NCBI GenBank assembly: GCA_050084515.1
Contig: CM114272.1
Coordinates: 52,638,001 to 52,702,000, forward strand
Source: Blasia pusilla
Taxonomy: Eukaryota > Marchantiophyta > Marchantiopsida > Blasiales
DNA length: 64,000 nt
Direction: 5' to 3'
Position numbers and translations under genes: made by a program. Every line of letters begins with the position of its first letter. The first letter of the stretch is position 1. Below are positions 22,440-35,229 of this stretch, piece after piece. Under the pieces are notes generated by a model, which worked only from the letters and a program-made list of their open reading frames with translations, ran no database searches and was not told where the DNA came from.

Positions 22440-23640
22440 GTCGATAGGCCATGATCTCCCACTTGATTTTTAACACCTTGAGAGATTCAACGAAGTACCT
22501 CATCGGGATAAGGGATACAAGGAAAAAATACCGTTTGGTAGAGAAGGTAGAGCATATTTGGAGTACTTCTCAAGTTCCGTAATTTTGGTAGGGAGCCGAG
22601 GCTTGAAGTTGGAGGCACATGCACTCATGTGGTATAGAGAATTTTGCAAGGACCAAAACATCATAAAGCTGGATTGGGGTGCTCACCAACAAAATAAAGA
22701 GGTGTTTAGCGCCATAGAATCAAGCAATCGAGACTAGGATTTGATTGCCATAGATCAATTGGGAGGCTCGATTGTGAACTTTGTAACTCAATTCCAAAAG
22801 ATGTTGGAAATAATTGATGATATAAAGATGTGGACCAAGTCTTAGACTTTTCGGAGGCCATGCCACCTGAGTTGGTAAGGAAATTGAGGAAGAGGAGTGC
22901 AATGCCGATGACCTAGTTTATGAAGTTGAAGGTGGCCATTAATATAAAGAATTTAGTAGTAGTGGGTGACCTAAGTCTTAAGAAGAGAGGAAATATAGCA
23001 TCAAATACATATGAGGGGATACCATTTGATGGGGTTAACAAGAGGAAATCCAAAATGTTCAAAAGCCAATAAGAGTCGGGTTCCAAGCAAGGGGCGACCT
23101 TCAGTGAATCAAGAGCTAAAGGATATTATGTGTGCCGAGATCCATGCCACTTCAAGCAAGAGTAAGTTCCCTAAAGTGTGGGGAGCCAATCCAAGAAAGA
23201 TTGGACCGCCCGCTCCACCGAGATTGAACACGAGGATGTTGACAAAGTAAAGGAGACTAATACCTTAGTATTTAAAGTTATTGATTGGTAGTCTTTGAGA
23301 AATAATTTGAGGAAAGGTGACAAACCTTCAAACTATTCCCATAAGGATATATGCTAGTGAATGTCAATTTTTAGTTGAGGTACTAATTGTTGGAAAAATT
23401 GTGATTTCTTTACTCAACATATGGGCGACCTACAACTTCCCAGACCCTAAGGATGTTGAGAGGTTGGGAGTGCCAATAATTGACATGGAACAACCCCAAG
23501 TTGTGATCTATATGGATGGACACTGGGAAAAAATCAGTTCGATTCAAGTGTTGAACTTCAGTTTGGTAATTCCAAGAAAGGAATTCGAATTTAGCGTTGG
23601 GGATCACTGTTGGTCATGGTATGTAGCTTAGGCGGAATCA
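22440..23640 (+). mobile_element. Decayed Gag-protease segment of another Ty3/gypsy element
   Basis: Plus-strand fragments read as Gag (RAYLEYFSSSVILVG, WYREFCK, IVNFVTQFQKML) and then as a degenerate zinc knuckle (GYYVCRDPCHFK). A protease follows (23317-23631) with FLVEVLIVGK and NIWATYNF, where a DTGATHNF-like active site is expected. Several stops and frameshifts are present. RT does not follow on this strand. Instead, minus-strand integrase sequence begins at about 23830. Confidence 0.65.
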
Positions 23641-23831
23641 GTATGATTTTATCACTTAGATTTTATAAAGACGCGCCATTGTGATTAGATCAATCGAATG
23701 AATGTTATATGTTCCTCTTCGTGATTCAAAGGAAATTTTATGTCCTTAAATTTTGAGGGTTAATAAAGTAAAATATGTTTCTCACTTGATTTCACCTAAG
23801 AATTTTGAGAAGGATCTCACGTTCTTTCTTG

Positions 23832-24830
23832 TCAACTTCCAAAAGTAACCTCAATCGATATATATGACACCTCATAAACCTTTTTTAGTATCTCAAAGGA
23901 TCTCATATATGTGTATGTTATCTCTACGAAAACACTTGCAAATAGTTGGTATGACTTTATTCTTAACCAAGCCATATCCCCAACTTCAAAACTCACATCT
24001 TGCCTATGAGTATTAACTTCCAAATTATCACAACAAAGCCTATGTGTAGTTCTACATCCAATTCACCAACAAATAATGCTCCATCGCCGACATGGAACTT
24101 ATCACTTTAGATTCCTTTGATTATTCAAACCAAGTTGGGGTCCTAGGATTACATGCCACTATTAAAAGAAATGATGTGTATCCAATCGTTGAATGCATTG
24201 AGTTATTATGATTGAACTCCACCATACTCAAATGTGTTGCCAAACCATTTGATCTACTATATGAAACAAAGTTTTATAAATACTTCACAAGCGCCAAGTT
24301 TACATATTCTACTTAACTTATAGTGTTTGAATGGTAAGCGAAACTTAGGATCAAATTTCATGCTACTGCCTTAAATAGTCAAGTCCAACCCTTAGAGATG
24401 AATTTGGTGTCCCCATTGGATAATAATTCACTTGGTAAGCCCCAATGTCTTAAAACATGGTTAAACATAATATGAGCTATTTCCAATGTTATGACTATAT
24501 TCTGAGTCGGAATGAAAACTCTCATCTTAGAAAAATGATCCATCACTACCATGGTCCAATTAAGTCCTTTTGACTCATATAACTTGAAGATGAATTCCAC
24601 GATGATACTTTTTCATGGTTCATCCAAAATTATAAGAGTTTCAAGAAGCCATGGCATATATTTGGATCGTGGATTCATAACAATTTTTGCATGCTTGGAA
24701 ATGGTTGTCTTGAAAGTAGGCAAGAAATATCCTTTCCTATTCAAATGTCATGAAGAAAAGGGCAACTAATTTCTTTCATCCACATAAGAAGGTTGTGGAA
24801 GAAGTGACCTCAAGCTCAACATATGGTTTG
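23832..24830 (-). mobile_element. Decayed integrase segment of a Ty3/gypsy element
   Basis: On the minus strand, 24379-24600 reads as an integrase core (VVMDHFSKMRVFIPTQN, HWGLPSELLSN). Then 23832-24023 reads as the region after the core (DVSFEVGDMAWLRIK, YTYMRSFEILKKVYEVSY). The second catalytic Asp lies in an SNGDTKF context where SDRDTKF is usual. Stops lie between the pieces. The orientation is opposite to the adjoining Gag-protease relic, so either the element was partly inverted or two elements are fused. Confidence 0.7.
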
Positions 24831-25072
24831 TTTGGAGACTCTAAGGAGACAGAGGAGGATGTACGTGGAGGTACGTGTTGTTAAACAACGATGATGTTGA
24901 TATTTTTTCCAAGTGAACGTTGATGGGTTCTTTCCACCGCTTACAATTGATAATCCTTTTAAAAAATAAAGTTCGGGGGGAGTAGATGAAGAGGATGGAA
25001 TAGAAAATCAAGGTCCACTAACTCCATTAAATGGGTCGAGCATGTTAGGAGAGATATTAATGATCTCGCTAA

Positions 25073-25598
25073 AATAGTATTGTTTGAGGGTGTCCAAGGG
25101 TGTCATGGTAGCACTCTCGGCTACCTCGGGTTCCTTTGACCCATCACGCTCTAGTGCAAATGTCTCAATCCACTTCATATGCACTTGTTCATCAGCCAAG
25201 CGTCGAAGCTCCTTATTCGAGCCCCACAACGATACCTCTCCTTCATGGAATGATGCGACTACCATAACACTTCCCTCCCTAGAAGGGTCAAGCATGGACA
25301 TGCCCCTCAATCAAATCACTAGGCCACATGATGGTGCTGCTGCATGTTGGTAATGTCGCCATCTCTCTTGGCCGTCGCTCGAATATCTTTTTGATTTTTT
25401 TTGAAAATATCCCTTTGATAGAAAATCCTTTCCAATCTAAAATCTATACAGTAATTAGCAACCTTAGACGCTTGGCTCATGAACAAGTGCATACAAAGTG
25501 GATTGAGACATTTGCACTAGAGCGTGATGGGTCAAAGGAACCCGAGGTAGTCGAGAGTGCTACTATGACACCCTTGGACACCCTCAAACAATACTATT
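25073..25598. repeat. Inverted repeat with coding-like 132-bp arms
   Basis: Arms 25073-25204 and 25467-25598 are reverse complements with about six mismatches, separated by 262 bp. Each arm encodes, in opposite directions, a stretch containing WIETFALERDGSKEPE and MTPLDTLKQYY. The protein was not recognised. A captured gene fragment duplicated in inverse is one explanation. A transcript across it would fold into a long double strand. Confidence 0.85.
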
Positions 25599-25732
25599 GT
25601 CAATATTTTTTGTCCTATTTTCAATAGGAAAAACATGCAACATGGTTGAATTTTCTTCTTTGATGACTAATCATAATGATTTTGAATGGGATAGGAAAAT
25701 ACTTTATTTAATCATTACTTATTATATAAATT

Positions 25733-26382
25733 TATACTATTATGGGTGATCTTAGGTGATGTCCCTTTGCCTCTTCCGTGGCGGCTTGTGGGCTTCACGT
25801 ACTCGACTCATTGAGGTACCCCTTTTTTGTACTCCGGATAGGCTTTCCATCACATGCTTTTCATTGAGGCCTCATGTTTGAAAAAAGGATAAATTTTCCA
25901 AAAAATAGTCTAATTATCTTTTTAAATAGCATAATTTTGCAATTTTGTCCCTTAATTCATATTAAATGGGGAACGAATATATGTTTTTAAAAGTGAAATT
26001 TATTGCTCTTCCTAAATTTGAGAAAATGAAAGTTTTATTTAATTTGTTTAAATTTTTAATTATAAAAAAATATTTTTTATCCATATTTGATATTTTGGGA
26101 AAGGAAAATGAATTTTAATGGAAAAGATAAAATAATTCATTAATTATAATCAACTTATTATTTAATTAATGGATGCTATTTTGGTGGGAAGAATGGAAAT
26201 GGAAGATTCGTCTTATTCAAACTTATATGGAACAGTTAAATTATTTATGGGAATCGAATGTTATTTAAATGTGGTTTTTATTACTCTCTTAAGATTTATA
26301 TTTATATTTAAATTTTCTTATGAAAATATTACTTTATTAAATAAAACCAAATTTCGTGCGCGAGCACAGGCACAATAACTAG
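25733..26382 (+). mobile_element. Possible Helitron-like element (3' end clear, 5' end tentative)
   Basis: The 3' end has the stem GTGC-GCGA-GCAC (26356-26367), 11 nt, then CTAG (26379-26382) and T. This fits Helitron ends. The proposed start near 25733 (TATACTATTATGGGTGATC) resembles other family starts but lacks the TC. No Rep/helicase is seen. Confidence 0.4.
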
Positions 26383-27548
26383 TATTGTCTTAAGGTCAAG
26401 ACACATAAATGTTACAAATGTCCTTTTTTTAGTTTCATAGAAAGTGAAAAAAATTTATTTTTGGGGACTAAATGCAAAAGGATGACAATAGAATTGTGGA
26501 AAAATCATTGTGCTCAAAAATAATATTTCGACTCTCTTTATAATTAAAAGTTTCAAGCTTAGTAAATCCAAATAAATCAATCTTAGGATAAATAAATTCT
26601 AAATTAGTATTCTTATTCTATTAATTGAGAGCGTGAGGTTTGAAAAACACAACATAACTTCTTTTACCCATTTATGAGGGAAGAAATATCCACTTTTTTG
26701 TTCAAAGTGAGGGCTTTTTTTCATTGTTACTAATATTCAAAAGGGGAATTATCTTTACGTTTTTACATCTATTTTTTTACTAGCCTAATGCATCGATGAA
26801 TAACTACTAGTCTTCCATAATTGAGGAAAATATAGAGTGGGAGGAGAAGATAAACAAGGCCTTTTCAAGGCCCTAATTGTTTATTAAGTGGAGAGAGAGA
26901 GAGAGAGATAGATTCTCCAAACGATATGGATAAAATGAAGTACCAAGAGAACAAGTTTCATGGATGTATAATATGCTACAAATAAATAAAGAGATGGATG
27001 TAATGATACTCCCCTTTCAAAATGGGAGATATGGACAAAAATCCCTTCTCTCTCTCCAAAACAATATATATTGTTATTGGAGAGTGTTTTCTTTATTTAC
27101 TAACACCTCCCTACTTGAGGATGTTAGGAAACATGAAATGAATATTTCTTCATATGGAAGGATAACGGATCAAGGAAGGGATAAATTAAAACAAGGAAGA
27201 TAGAGAAAAGAGCCTGTGAAAATTTAACCAAATAAATAGGGTTCCAACAGAAAATTCTTTGAATATATTTAAAGTTCAATAAAAGGAGAAATTATAGAAC
27301 AATATGATGTAATTCATCCGTTCTAGAATGGTAGAGATAAATCATTCTTGTTTATAGATACTAGTAAAAATGCATGTGCGCTGAACCGGCATCAAAATTT
27401 AGCATATACAAAATTTAACACATTATCCATACCATTATTTTGTTTCAATCAGAGTCTAAAAAATCATACAAATAGAAATTTCATACATATAATGTTATTA
27501 TAATTTTGTTTAGCACTCCGTTATATACAACATTCCTAGTATAAACAC
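26383..27548. other. AT-rich region, no gene seen
   Basis: Short GA-repeat near 26891-26909. A possible reverse-oriented Helitron end (ACTAGTAAAAATGCATGTGCG) lies at about 27359. No coding frame was recognised. Confidence 0.4.
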
Positions 27549-30440
27549 CTATTTTGTTGGTAGCATTTCACTATCTGTCATAATATGAACATAATTCCTC
27601 AAGCCTACTCTTGACAAGGTGAATCGAACGAGTAATGAGCTAAGTTGCCCATCATCTGACTGCCATCTAGGTCTGTAGGACGTTGACTCCTCCCAAGAAT
27701 CCAAGGAAAATCCCATTGGGTATAATATTGCGCCTCCAACCAAGATGTCATAGGATGACACTATTAAATGCTACTAATGTCGCCATCCTCCCACTAATCT
27801 AGGGAAAACCCATCGGATATAACACTCTACCTCTGACCAAGACGTCATAGGACTCAAAATCGGTCACTATCGCCTTTTTTGCGACTCTCATAACCAAACA
27901 AACACCAAATAGGCGCCAAACGGAACATCAGAACTATAGTGGACTCACGCTACGATGATCATGATTTGGAGAGGTTTTTGGAAAAGTCCAAGAGACAAAA
28001 TGCAGAACAAAGTTGTGTGTTTCATGCGTTTGAGGTCGCAACTAGGAAACCTAGACCAAACGTGAACCAAGACTTGAGATGAATTGAGTATAGGAAGGTT
28101 GGTTACCAAAGAGGTGAGAACCAGTTTTGGAACACCACTAGCCTTTGGAGATTTTGAATGTATTTTAGACCATAACGTTTAGCCCCAAGATTATTTTGGG
28201 ACAAATAAGAGCGGGTTGGAAAGCTTATCTTAAGACGCTTCCAACGCACCAAACATCTTAGCAAACTCATAGGTAAAAGCTGAGATATTTTCCAAAAATG
28301 ATTTAGAGATCAATCGGGTTGAGGGCCAATGTGAGCGGCCTGACTGTCTTTCCCTATAGTTAGGGGTAGGGAGGGGATCCCCATAAGTACTAGCAAGGGG
28401 GAGTCTTGCCAAGAAGTTTTGCAATATGAACCCCACTTTGAGCACCAAACGGCATCTCAAGGGGGCGGGATGGAACTCAAAACCCAAACTTGGTCGAAGG
28501 GAGTGGACTTCGTAAGCCACACTTGGATTCCAACCAACGACTCATTTTTGTGACTCACAACTACGGAATCATTGGATGTCCATTGGATAGTTGGAATTTG
28601 CAGCCATTCTAACGCCTTTTGAGGTTTATGAACCAACCAAAAAGTCTGTCCCAAGTCTTCAAAGACTTGCTTGTGTTGTAAATCGCGAAACTAGGAAGGT
28701 TGAGCTTGATGAGAGGGAGAGTCGATAACTCAAAAAGTTAGAACCGCTTATTGATCTAGACTCGACTTACATGAGTGCGTGTTTGGATGCAGATGAGCAT
28801 TGAGAGCATGTTCTATTTAATGCACGCTTCCGCAATAACAAAGATTAACGTTGAAGGAGAGTAGACGCATGACAGCCTTGGCTCGCACCACGAAATCATC
28901 TGATGGATGTCCGACGCGAATCCTCACCACAACCTCATGTTGGATGGTAAATTGCATCGTACTTGCTCCACCCAAGGATGTCTGTATCTTGAATTGGCAA
29001 CGCTCCACATCACCCTCGTGAGGCCCAATCTTGTAAATGTCACATTTCCCAACATTAGGGATTGCGCTGTTGAATCCAACAAGACTAAACACTCTACCTC
29101 CTAGACTTACCAGATGAAAGATCTCTCCCTAGTTATCTAGCAAGACAACACATGTCGACACCATGACACGCTCTATAGCGGGTCTAGCGAGCATTTCCGC
29201 CATCCTAGGAGCCGCAACCTGCCATGACTCTTAGGTGAACGACCTGAGTATAGGCTCCAAGGGAAGGTCCATCACCTCCTCTACAATCATCTATAGATTT
29301 GATCTTGACCCAATAACACCAACTCCATGCTCACATAGCGTAGCGGCCACCCGAAAAACCTCGGCGAACGTATCTCCCAACGTCGTAACATCGGAAGCAG
29401 AAAACAATGGGGCGTGGTTCATAATAGTGGCCGCCCCAAACAAGGTACTCGACATGGGCTCCACCTAAGCAGCTATAATAGGAGTCGTTGCACTCGCTTT
29501 TCCCATCGCCTTCCGTGCCTACACCCACAACATCCACTCTCCGGGAACCCTGATTTAGGAGCCATGGATGGGATACTCATTGCCTCAGACAACGTGAAAG
29601 ATTGAGGAAGCAGAGTCTATTTCTTCGCTTTCCCTCTTTGCAGATCCAACTCTATGGCTGCTCCACGAGTAACAACAATGGCTGCCTCCATCACTTCAGC
29701 CGCGTACATCCAACCGGGATATATCCTCCATGTCTCTGGCTCCTCCATAAGATGTCTATGCCATTGATCTGACATCGGGTAACCTTAATGCCATAGAAGC
29801 AATAAGTTGTTGCAACTGCTATATCTGAGCAGCCATCTAGCCTCATGTCAGGGCATCATAGAGCAGTGTGGCCCATGATAGTGGTGTGGCGGCAGTAGGG
29901 TCGACCGGGAGGCACGGCCAAAGCTGCATAGAGAAAGCAACGACTACGACTCGACGCGGCTGCGGCGGCAGCCTAATCCCCAACGGCAACAGCATCACAA
30001 ATCGCATAGGATTTGATCGTGAGGGTCGTGCTAGGATATGCGTGACCGACGATGGGCAATACGGCAAGCATCGAACGCGGCTTCCCCATTAAACAATGCT
30101 CTAAGGAAACAATAGGCAATGCACTAGATGCGGTAGTAGTTGGATTGTGCACACTCTGATTTCTGGCAAAGCCATGTCATCCGGACGGAAGTCTGAATGG
30201 CCACATATGCAGTCGGTCAAGTAGGTAGCGATGTCAAAATTAACGTCATCGCGTGCAGTGAAACTGGCATGGCTTGTTTAGGTCGGAGAAACTACAGAGT
30301 CGGGAGGCCAGCGGACGTCATCCAATCCTCCAACCCTACTCTTTTGTCTTTAACTCAAAGGCATCCCTACAAAATCAAGATCTGCACCTACGTTTTCCTC
30401 ACTAGCTCCACGTATAGTGGTTCAAATCTACAAAAATAAA
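27549..30440 (-). mobile_element. Gag-protease relic of the PHD-finger family, interrupted
   Basis: Reading on the minus strand: Gag C-terminus near 29840-29790 (MAAQI, stop, QLQQLIASM, matching MAARIEQLEQ of the large element), then the protease N-half (29092-28817; CQFKIQTSLGGA). About 1 kb of unrelated sequence follows, then the protease C-half (27761-27549; YDILVGGAILYPMGF, SYRPRWQ). A second, more mutated copy of the C-half lies at about 27860-27790. In the large element the two halves are only about 45 codons apart, so an insertion plus a local duplication happened here. Many stops are present. Confidence 0.65.
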
Positions 30441-30959
30441 TTTTCACTCAACTTCTCTTCCCTCCAAAGGGTTTCACCTCTTGGCCCTCTAACAATAAAA
30501 TGATTTCCATCTTTTTCTACCTCTCAACGAGGATTTCTACCCAAGGATTTTGGGAATTTCACTCATACCTTTGAACGGTGGCTATTGTAGCCCAACAAAA
30601 ATTGTTGTATCTTCATGTTCAAAGGAGGAAATCATGCACTACTTCTTCTACAGCGTGCACACTGACTTCTCGCTCATCAAATTGGTTTCTTAAAAATCTG
30701 ATAGATAGTGTTGTCTTCAATCTTATCCTAGCCCATACGCTGATTACCCAAAGAAACTATAAAACCTTTAAGAACTAAATGGTTAACATAAGAAGCAACA
30801 TTCCCCCATACTCAATTTCTACCAAAAAAAGAGTCAAAGATAAAAATAGACAAAGAAAATAGCAAAATCGGGCGGGTCTTGCTCTCATGATCACTCCCAT
30901 GAGCCACTAAATCGGGGAATACGGTTTCTTAGTTGACACTTGGAAGCTCCGCACAAACA

Positions 30960-31048
30960 CGTTGTTTGATCAGCACTCACACTATATGAGAGTGTCTCCC
31001 TCCTCATATGGTACCTTCTTCACTTGCTTCTCTCTACACCCATCCCCG

Positions 31049-31088
<40 letters not shown>

Positions 31089-31310
31089 CTCTCTCTCAAA
31101 GTGTATAGTCAACTATGCCACAAACGATAACTTACCCTTAATAGTCGGTTCCTCAATATGGCTCCAAAATAAACGAAGGAGAAATCTACTCTCTCAAAAT
31201 GATAGTGACATCTTGATCGCAAGGAGAGGTCCTTGACCTCTGGAGTATGTCCTTTAGCATCTTTGAAGGCGCTCTACTATATCTCTTCAATCTATCCTAA
31301 CATATGCGAC
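30960..31310 (+). repeat. Diverged relative of the chromovirus LTR, with a CT microsatellite
   Basis: From about 31100 the sequence follows the 3' half of the LTR at 1785-2405. Shared blocks include CTCAATATGGCTCCAAA and ATGTCCT...GAAGGCGCTCTACTA...CAATCTATCC. No internal retroelement sequence flanks it, so it is a solo or truncated LTR. A CT microsatellite occupies 31050-31097. Confidence 0.6.
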
Positions 31311-32787
31311 ATAGGCTTAATCTAACTAGTTAGGAGAAAGGAGTGAAACCGCACATGAGAGAACGTGAAGTAATGAAAAGGTAATTACAACCATTACATG
31401 CTACCTCTGTTTTAAATGCTTGCCTCTACCTTATTCTATCTCTCGATTAGAATATCTGGCTCTTGCAAATGTCCACGTGTCATAGAATCTGACGTGACGT
31501 ATTCTTCATCCTTAGATATGAGTCGACGGATAACGTTTCAGGGCATGTGTGGGTTGTGCCTTCATATCCCTTGTGATTTTGTTTGTTTTCTTTGGATCTA
31601 TCGCGCTCATATATTATGACTCGTGCTACAACATCCATTTGGATGTTCTCTCGCCGTTACCACTCGTGCCGAGGCCTCAATTTGGATGTCCGGCTTCATG
31701 GGAAGTTGTGTGAAATTAACTCATCGATTGTATTTGCTACTACGAGATACACACTCTTTCCAACAAGATATTCATATTTTCTTCTATTCCTTTCCCATCT
31801 CCAATGTAGGATTGGGGTATAGTTCTTCATACTTTTCCTATTCTATAGACAATCATACTACACCATGCATCTTAGATCGTCGCTCGTGCTGTCTATGTTG
31901 CATTTTGTCTACATTGTGCCATCATTTGCTGCTTTCTTTCTTATTTGGTCGTCCTCTCTCAATGAATTTTGTGCTGAGCATCAGTGCAAGGGATTACCGA
32001 AGCTTCACTCCATAGTCCTTCTTGGACCTCAACTTGTCTATCGTTATTCCACTCTTTGCTTGATGCATTACTCCACTCTTTGTGCGACGTGCCTTACTCC
32101 TGAATTGTTTCTTGATGGGAGATCTTGGCGAGAGTTCAGTCTTGCTCAAACCTACACAGATGCTTCGTGTATCTCCTATGTGCTTCTCTTTAACTTTTTC
32201 TAAGCGACATCAACCATGTACACTTCCATTTTCTTCCTCACTTTCGGCTAAGTCATTTTAAGTTTGTTTCATTCTTCACCGTCCACACATGTACCAATCC
32301 CTCTCGTTCTGTTCCTTCTCTATAGAGTAGCAAATTGTTCCTCCCGTTCTCTTAGTACATCATCGTGGATTTTGAGGTATAACGACACCTTTCCTCCTCT
32401 CTCGTGCACTCCGAATTTGCAACTCGACGACCCAAAATTGCTTTCATCTCAATGCGCAATTCCCCTCACAACAAACTTGAGAGAATGGGTCGAGTTATGT
32501 AGCCAAGTACTACATAACTCAAAGTCTACTTGACTATTTGAGCTTGACACGTTTCCTGCTCTTGAGGACTTGCCTCTCTCAACTTCCTTCTCCCGCGATT
32601 CTCGATATCCCTTGTATTCGATTGAATATGTTGGATTCTCAACATCCACTTCTCTAAGCACCATTAATCTGATCGGCCCCCTTGTATGAGGAGAAGCCTA
32701 GATTGATGGTTCCGACTTAGACGTCGAAGGAGTCATAGTAATATGACGTAGGTGGTTTTAGGAGTAGCATTACTAGGTTTATCTAAC
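31311..32787. other. Spacer with no recognised gene
   Basis: Several 60-130 codon frames are open on the plus strand (for example 31623-32015 and 31865-32203). None has a recognisable domain, and overlapping frames are equally open. Confidence 0.35.
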
Positions 32788-32830
32788 CCTATATTGCATC
32801 AGGGTGCCCCGCACCCTGATGAAATATAGG
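32788..32830. repeat. 20-bp inverted repeat with 3-nt loop
   Basis: Arms 32788-32807 and 32811-32830 pair with one mismatch around CCC, followed by a T-run at about 32838. It lies about 165 bp upstream of the large element and is not part of its terminal repeats. Confidence 0.8.
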
Positions 32831-32994
32831 ATAAGATTTTTTTTTTAAATTCTATTAATAGGAATGAATAAAAATAGGTAAAAACCCTAGTTTTCTTGAG
32901 TAGTCAAATAGTCGGGAGCCGCAGCGGTAGCGCATTCTCGTATGTCGAGTTATCTCCGTGTTCAGGTTCCATTGGAGCTCTTCTGTGAGCGCAC

Positions 32995-33361
32995 TGTCAT
33001 GACCATACGGATTATGTCGTAGAGTATGGTGTGCTGGTAGAGGCCATTCCTTATGTAGGACCGTAGTGGCTTGGTAGAGATGCGGTTCCATACATAGGGT
33101 TGGGGGTTACTCACTTGGGGGTGACTTTCCCCATAGGGCCCGCTCTTAGGTTGGAGGATATAAGGTGGCTTGCCCTCAAAGAACAGTCAGTTCTTTGAGT
33201 TGAGCCTGTTGCGTTGGGAGTTAGCCTTGGTAGTGAGTAGAGCTCTTGGCTATGGTGTTCCCGCAAGCTTCGACCTAGATTCTCCCATCGTGGAGTGGGT
33301 TTGGCTCGATTGTATGTGATTGTAAACGTGTTTTATGACAGTAGGTCTTTCACGCATTTCA
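32995..33361 (+). repeat. A1: 5' copy of the 367-bp terminal unit
   Basis: It runs from TGTCATGACC to CACGCATTTCA and matches 41126-41492 in length, with roughly 2 percent differences. GATATAAGG near 33149 is a possible TATA box. It is followed by CTCAAAGAACTGACG and not by the B sequence, so the 5' end lacks B. Confidence 0.9.
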
Positions 33362-35229
33362 CTCAAAGAACTGACGTAGATCGATGGTAGCTTCGATTGT
33401 AGATCAAGAGGGATCTGGTTAGGGCTGATTGTGTACTCAGCCGTGGATGTTCGGGGCTTGTTCCCTATGTTGGAGGTGTGAATCAGGTGCGTGGTTGGTT
33501 GGGAAAGAAGCGCCTTGCTGAGAGCTTTCCAACGCGCTGTAGATCGCCAAATTTCGTCAAGGGAGTTGGAAGTTATCAAGCATTGAAGATTCTAGTTCGT
33601 GTTCGACGGTTTTCGATGTGGAGAGCTTGGAGTCGTGAAGCTCTGTTGAAGTTCATCCAGATCGGGTGAGAGGTTCCTATTGCTACTTGTATTGTGATCT
33701 CATGTGAAGCTATCTGCTCGAGTGCGTGGAGCGTTGCGGATTTTTGCGTGCATGAAACTTGGCGGAAGCGCTGTCGGATTTGCGGTTCTAGAGGTGTATG
33801 GACAGCAAGTTTGTCTGATTTTTAGCTCGGAGTACAGAGCTTGGTTGTAGCTGAGTTTTTGTGGGGAGATAGCTATGGTGGTCAATTGAATTCTGATCGA
33901 AACAGATTTGATTTCGGTCACGTATTTGTGAAGTAATTTCTGATCGAAATTTCGCGGACTAGCTCAAGGTCTGGCTATGAGGCTTCGAGGCAACTCGTGG
34001 TAGCTCGGGGCGAGTGGGCGTGAGAGGCGGAGTAAGGAGCAAGGAGCAAGCAAGCAAGCTTGCTTGCTTGGGCGTGAGGCAATTTTTGCAGGATTTGGGA
34101 TTTGAGTTTTGCATAACTGGTCACCCATCTTTGGGCTATTCTGCCTGGAGGACGCTTAATTGCCGAGTTCTTAACTATGCCAGTGTACAGACTGTTGTAG
34201 CTCATTTGGTGATGTTCGGAGATGTGTTAGGCGCTTTATGCATCTCAAGTTTTTGGTTGATGTACCTCTAGCGCATAGTACGGTGTAGCCTCTCCATGCA
34301 GGTGATATTTTCAGGTGCTGCGCGTTCGACTAGCACGTCATCGATTCGGCGCGGAGTAGCTATTGCGTTAGAATTGTGTGGTGGGTTTTGTGGATTCAGA
34401 GGGCACCACGTTTGGTGGATTGTGTTACCTTGATTTCCATTTGCGGTTGGAGGGTTGTTGTTGGACTTCCTGTGTTTGGATCCCCTCCATCGTGCTTTTG
34501 CTTATGGCGTCCATTGTTAGGGTTGACGCTGATTTCGAGTAGTGTTACTCTGTGTGCTCCGATAGTGGGGCTGGAGTGATGACCGATGAGACCGTGGGAG
34601 GCTTCTTGTAGTGATGAGAGGTTAGATTGCCTACACCCATAGCTAGTAGAGCTACAATAGTAGAGCGACATCGACGTCACTTGGGTAATTTGGTGGTGGT
34701 GTGGCATCGGCGTTGGTCATCATGGAGCGTCGGGTGGTCTCCGGTTGGGGACCGTGGTGCGGATAAAGTGGTGGTTTCACACGGAGTGGATTTAGGTATC
34801 GGCTACCTTTTCCACTTCCGACGGTTGATGAAGAGGAGGACCAGGGTGTTCCAAACACCGAGTCTTCTACGTTGTTATCGAGTGTTGCGGCTCCATTGAT
34901 TTGGGACATGGACGGTGGATATGGGGCCATGAAGGGCCCACGACGATACGGGTAAAATGGGTACCATTGAGTTGGAGGACTTCATGGGAGTTTGATACGT
35001 GGTGTGATATGCAGATGTTGCGAACGCCACGTTGTTTACACCCTTCTTGGCTTGGAAGGGGTTGTTTCAAAGACTTGGAAGGACCACCCATGGATGATTA
35101 CCATGAGTTTAGGAGGGACCATGTTCTTTGAGATTGAGGCATGGAGACAATATTGGTCTCAGGCTATGTGTCTATCACCCATGGTGGTATTGGTAGTAGT
35201 GCTCCTACTATGCCGGCCCGGCCCGACGT
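33362..35229 (+). other. Leader region of the element, no recognised domain
   Basis: Short frames only. A perfect 24-bp palindrome lies at 34047-34070, centred on AAGCTT. Gag may begin within this stretch, but no start could be assigned. Confidence 0.5.

Larger units (their letters stand above)
20945..22440 (-). mobile_element. Internally deleted relic of the PHD-finger family
   Basis: On the minus strand, the B terminus (TGTCGTGCGCATACAC on the plus strand, from about 20957) and 3' untranslated sequence are joined near 21200-21540 to protease and Gag-linker sequence. All of RT, RNase H and integrase are missing. The protease part is described at 21553-21828. The stretch 21740-22300 is also similar to 29160-29500 in the other minus-strand relic. 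It is old and heavily mutated. Confidence 0.65.

Noticed and set aside
31050-31097. Possible GAGA/CT promoter element
   Set aside because: No gene follows. It is a simple CT microsatellite inside a decayed LTR.
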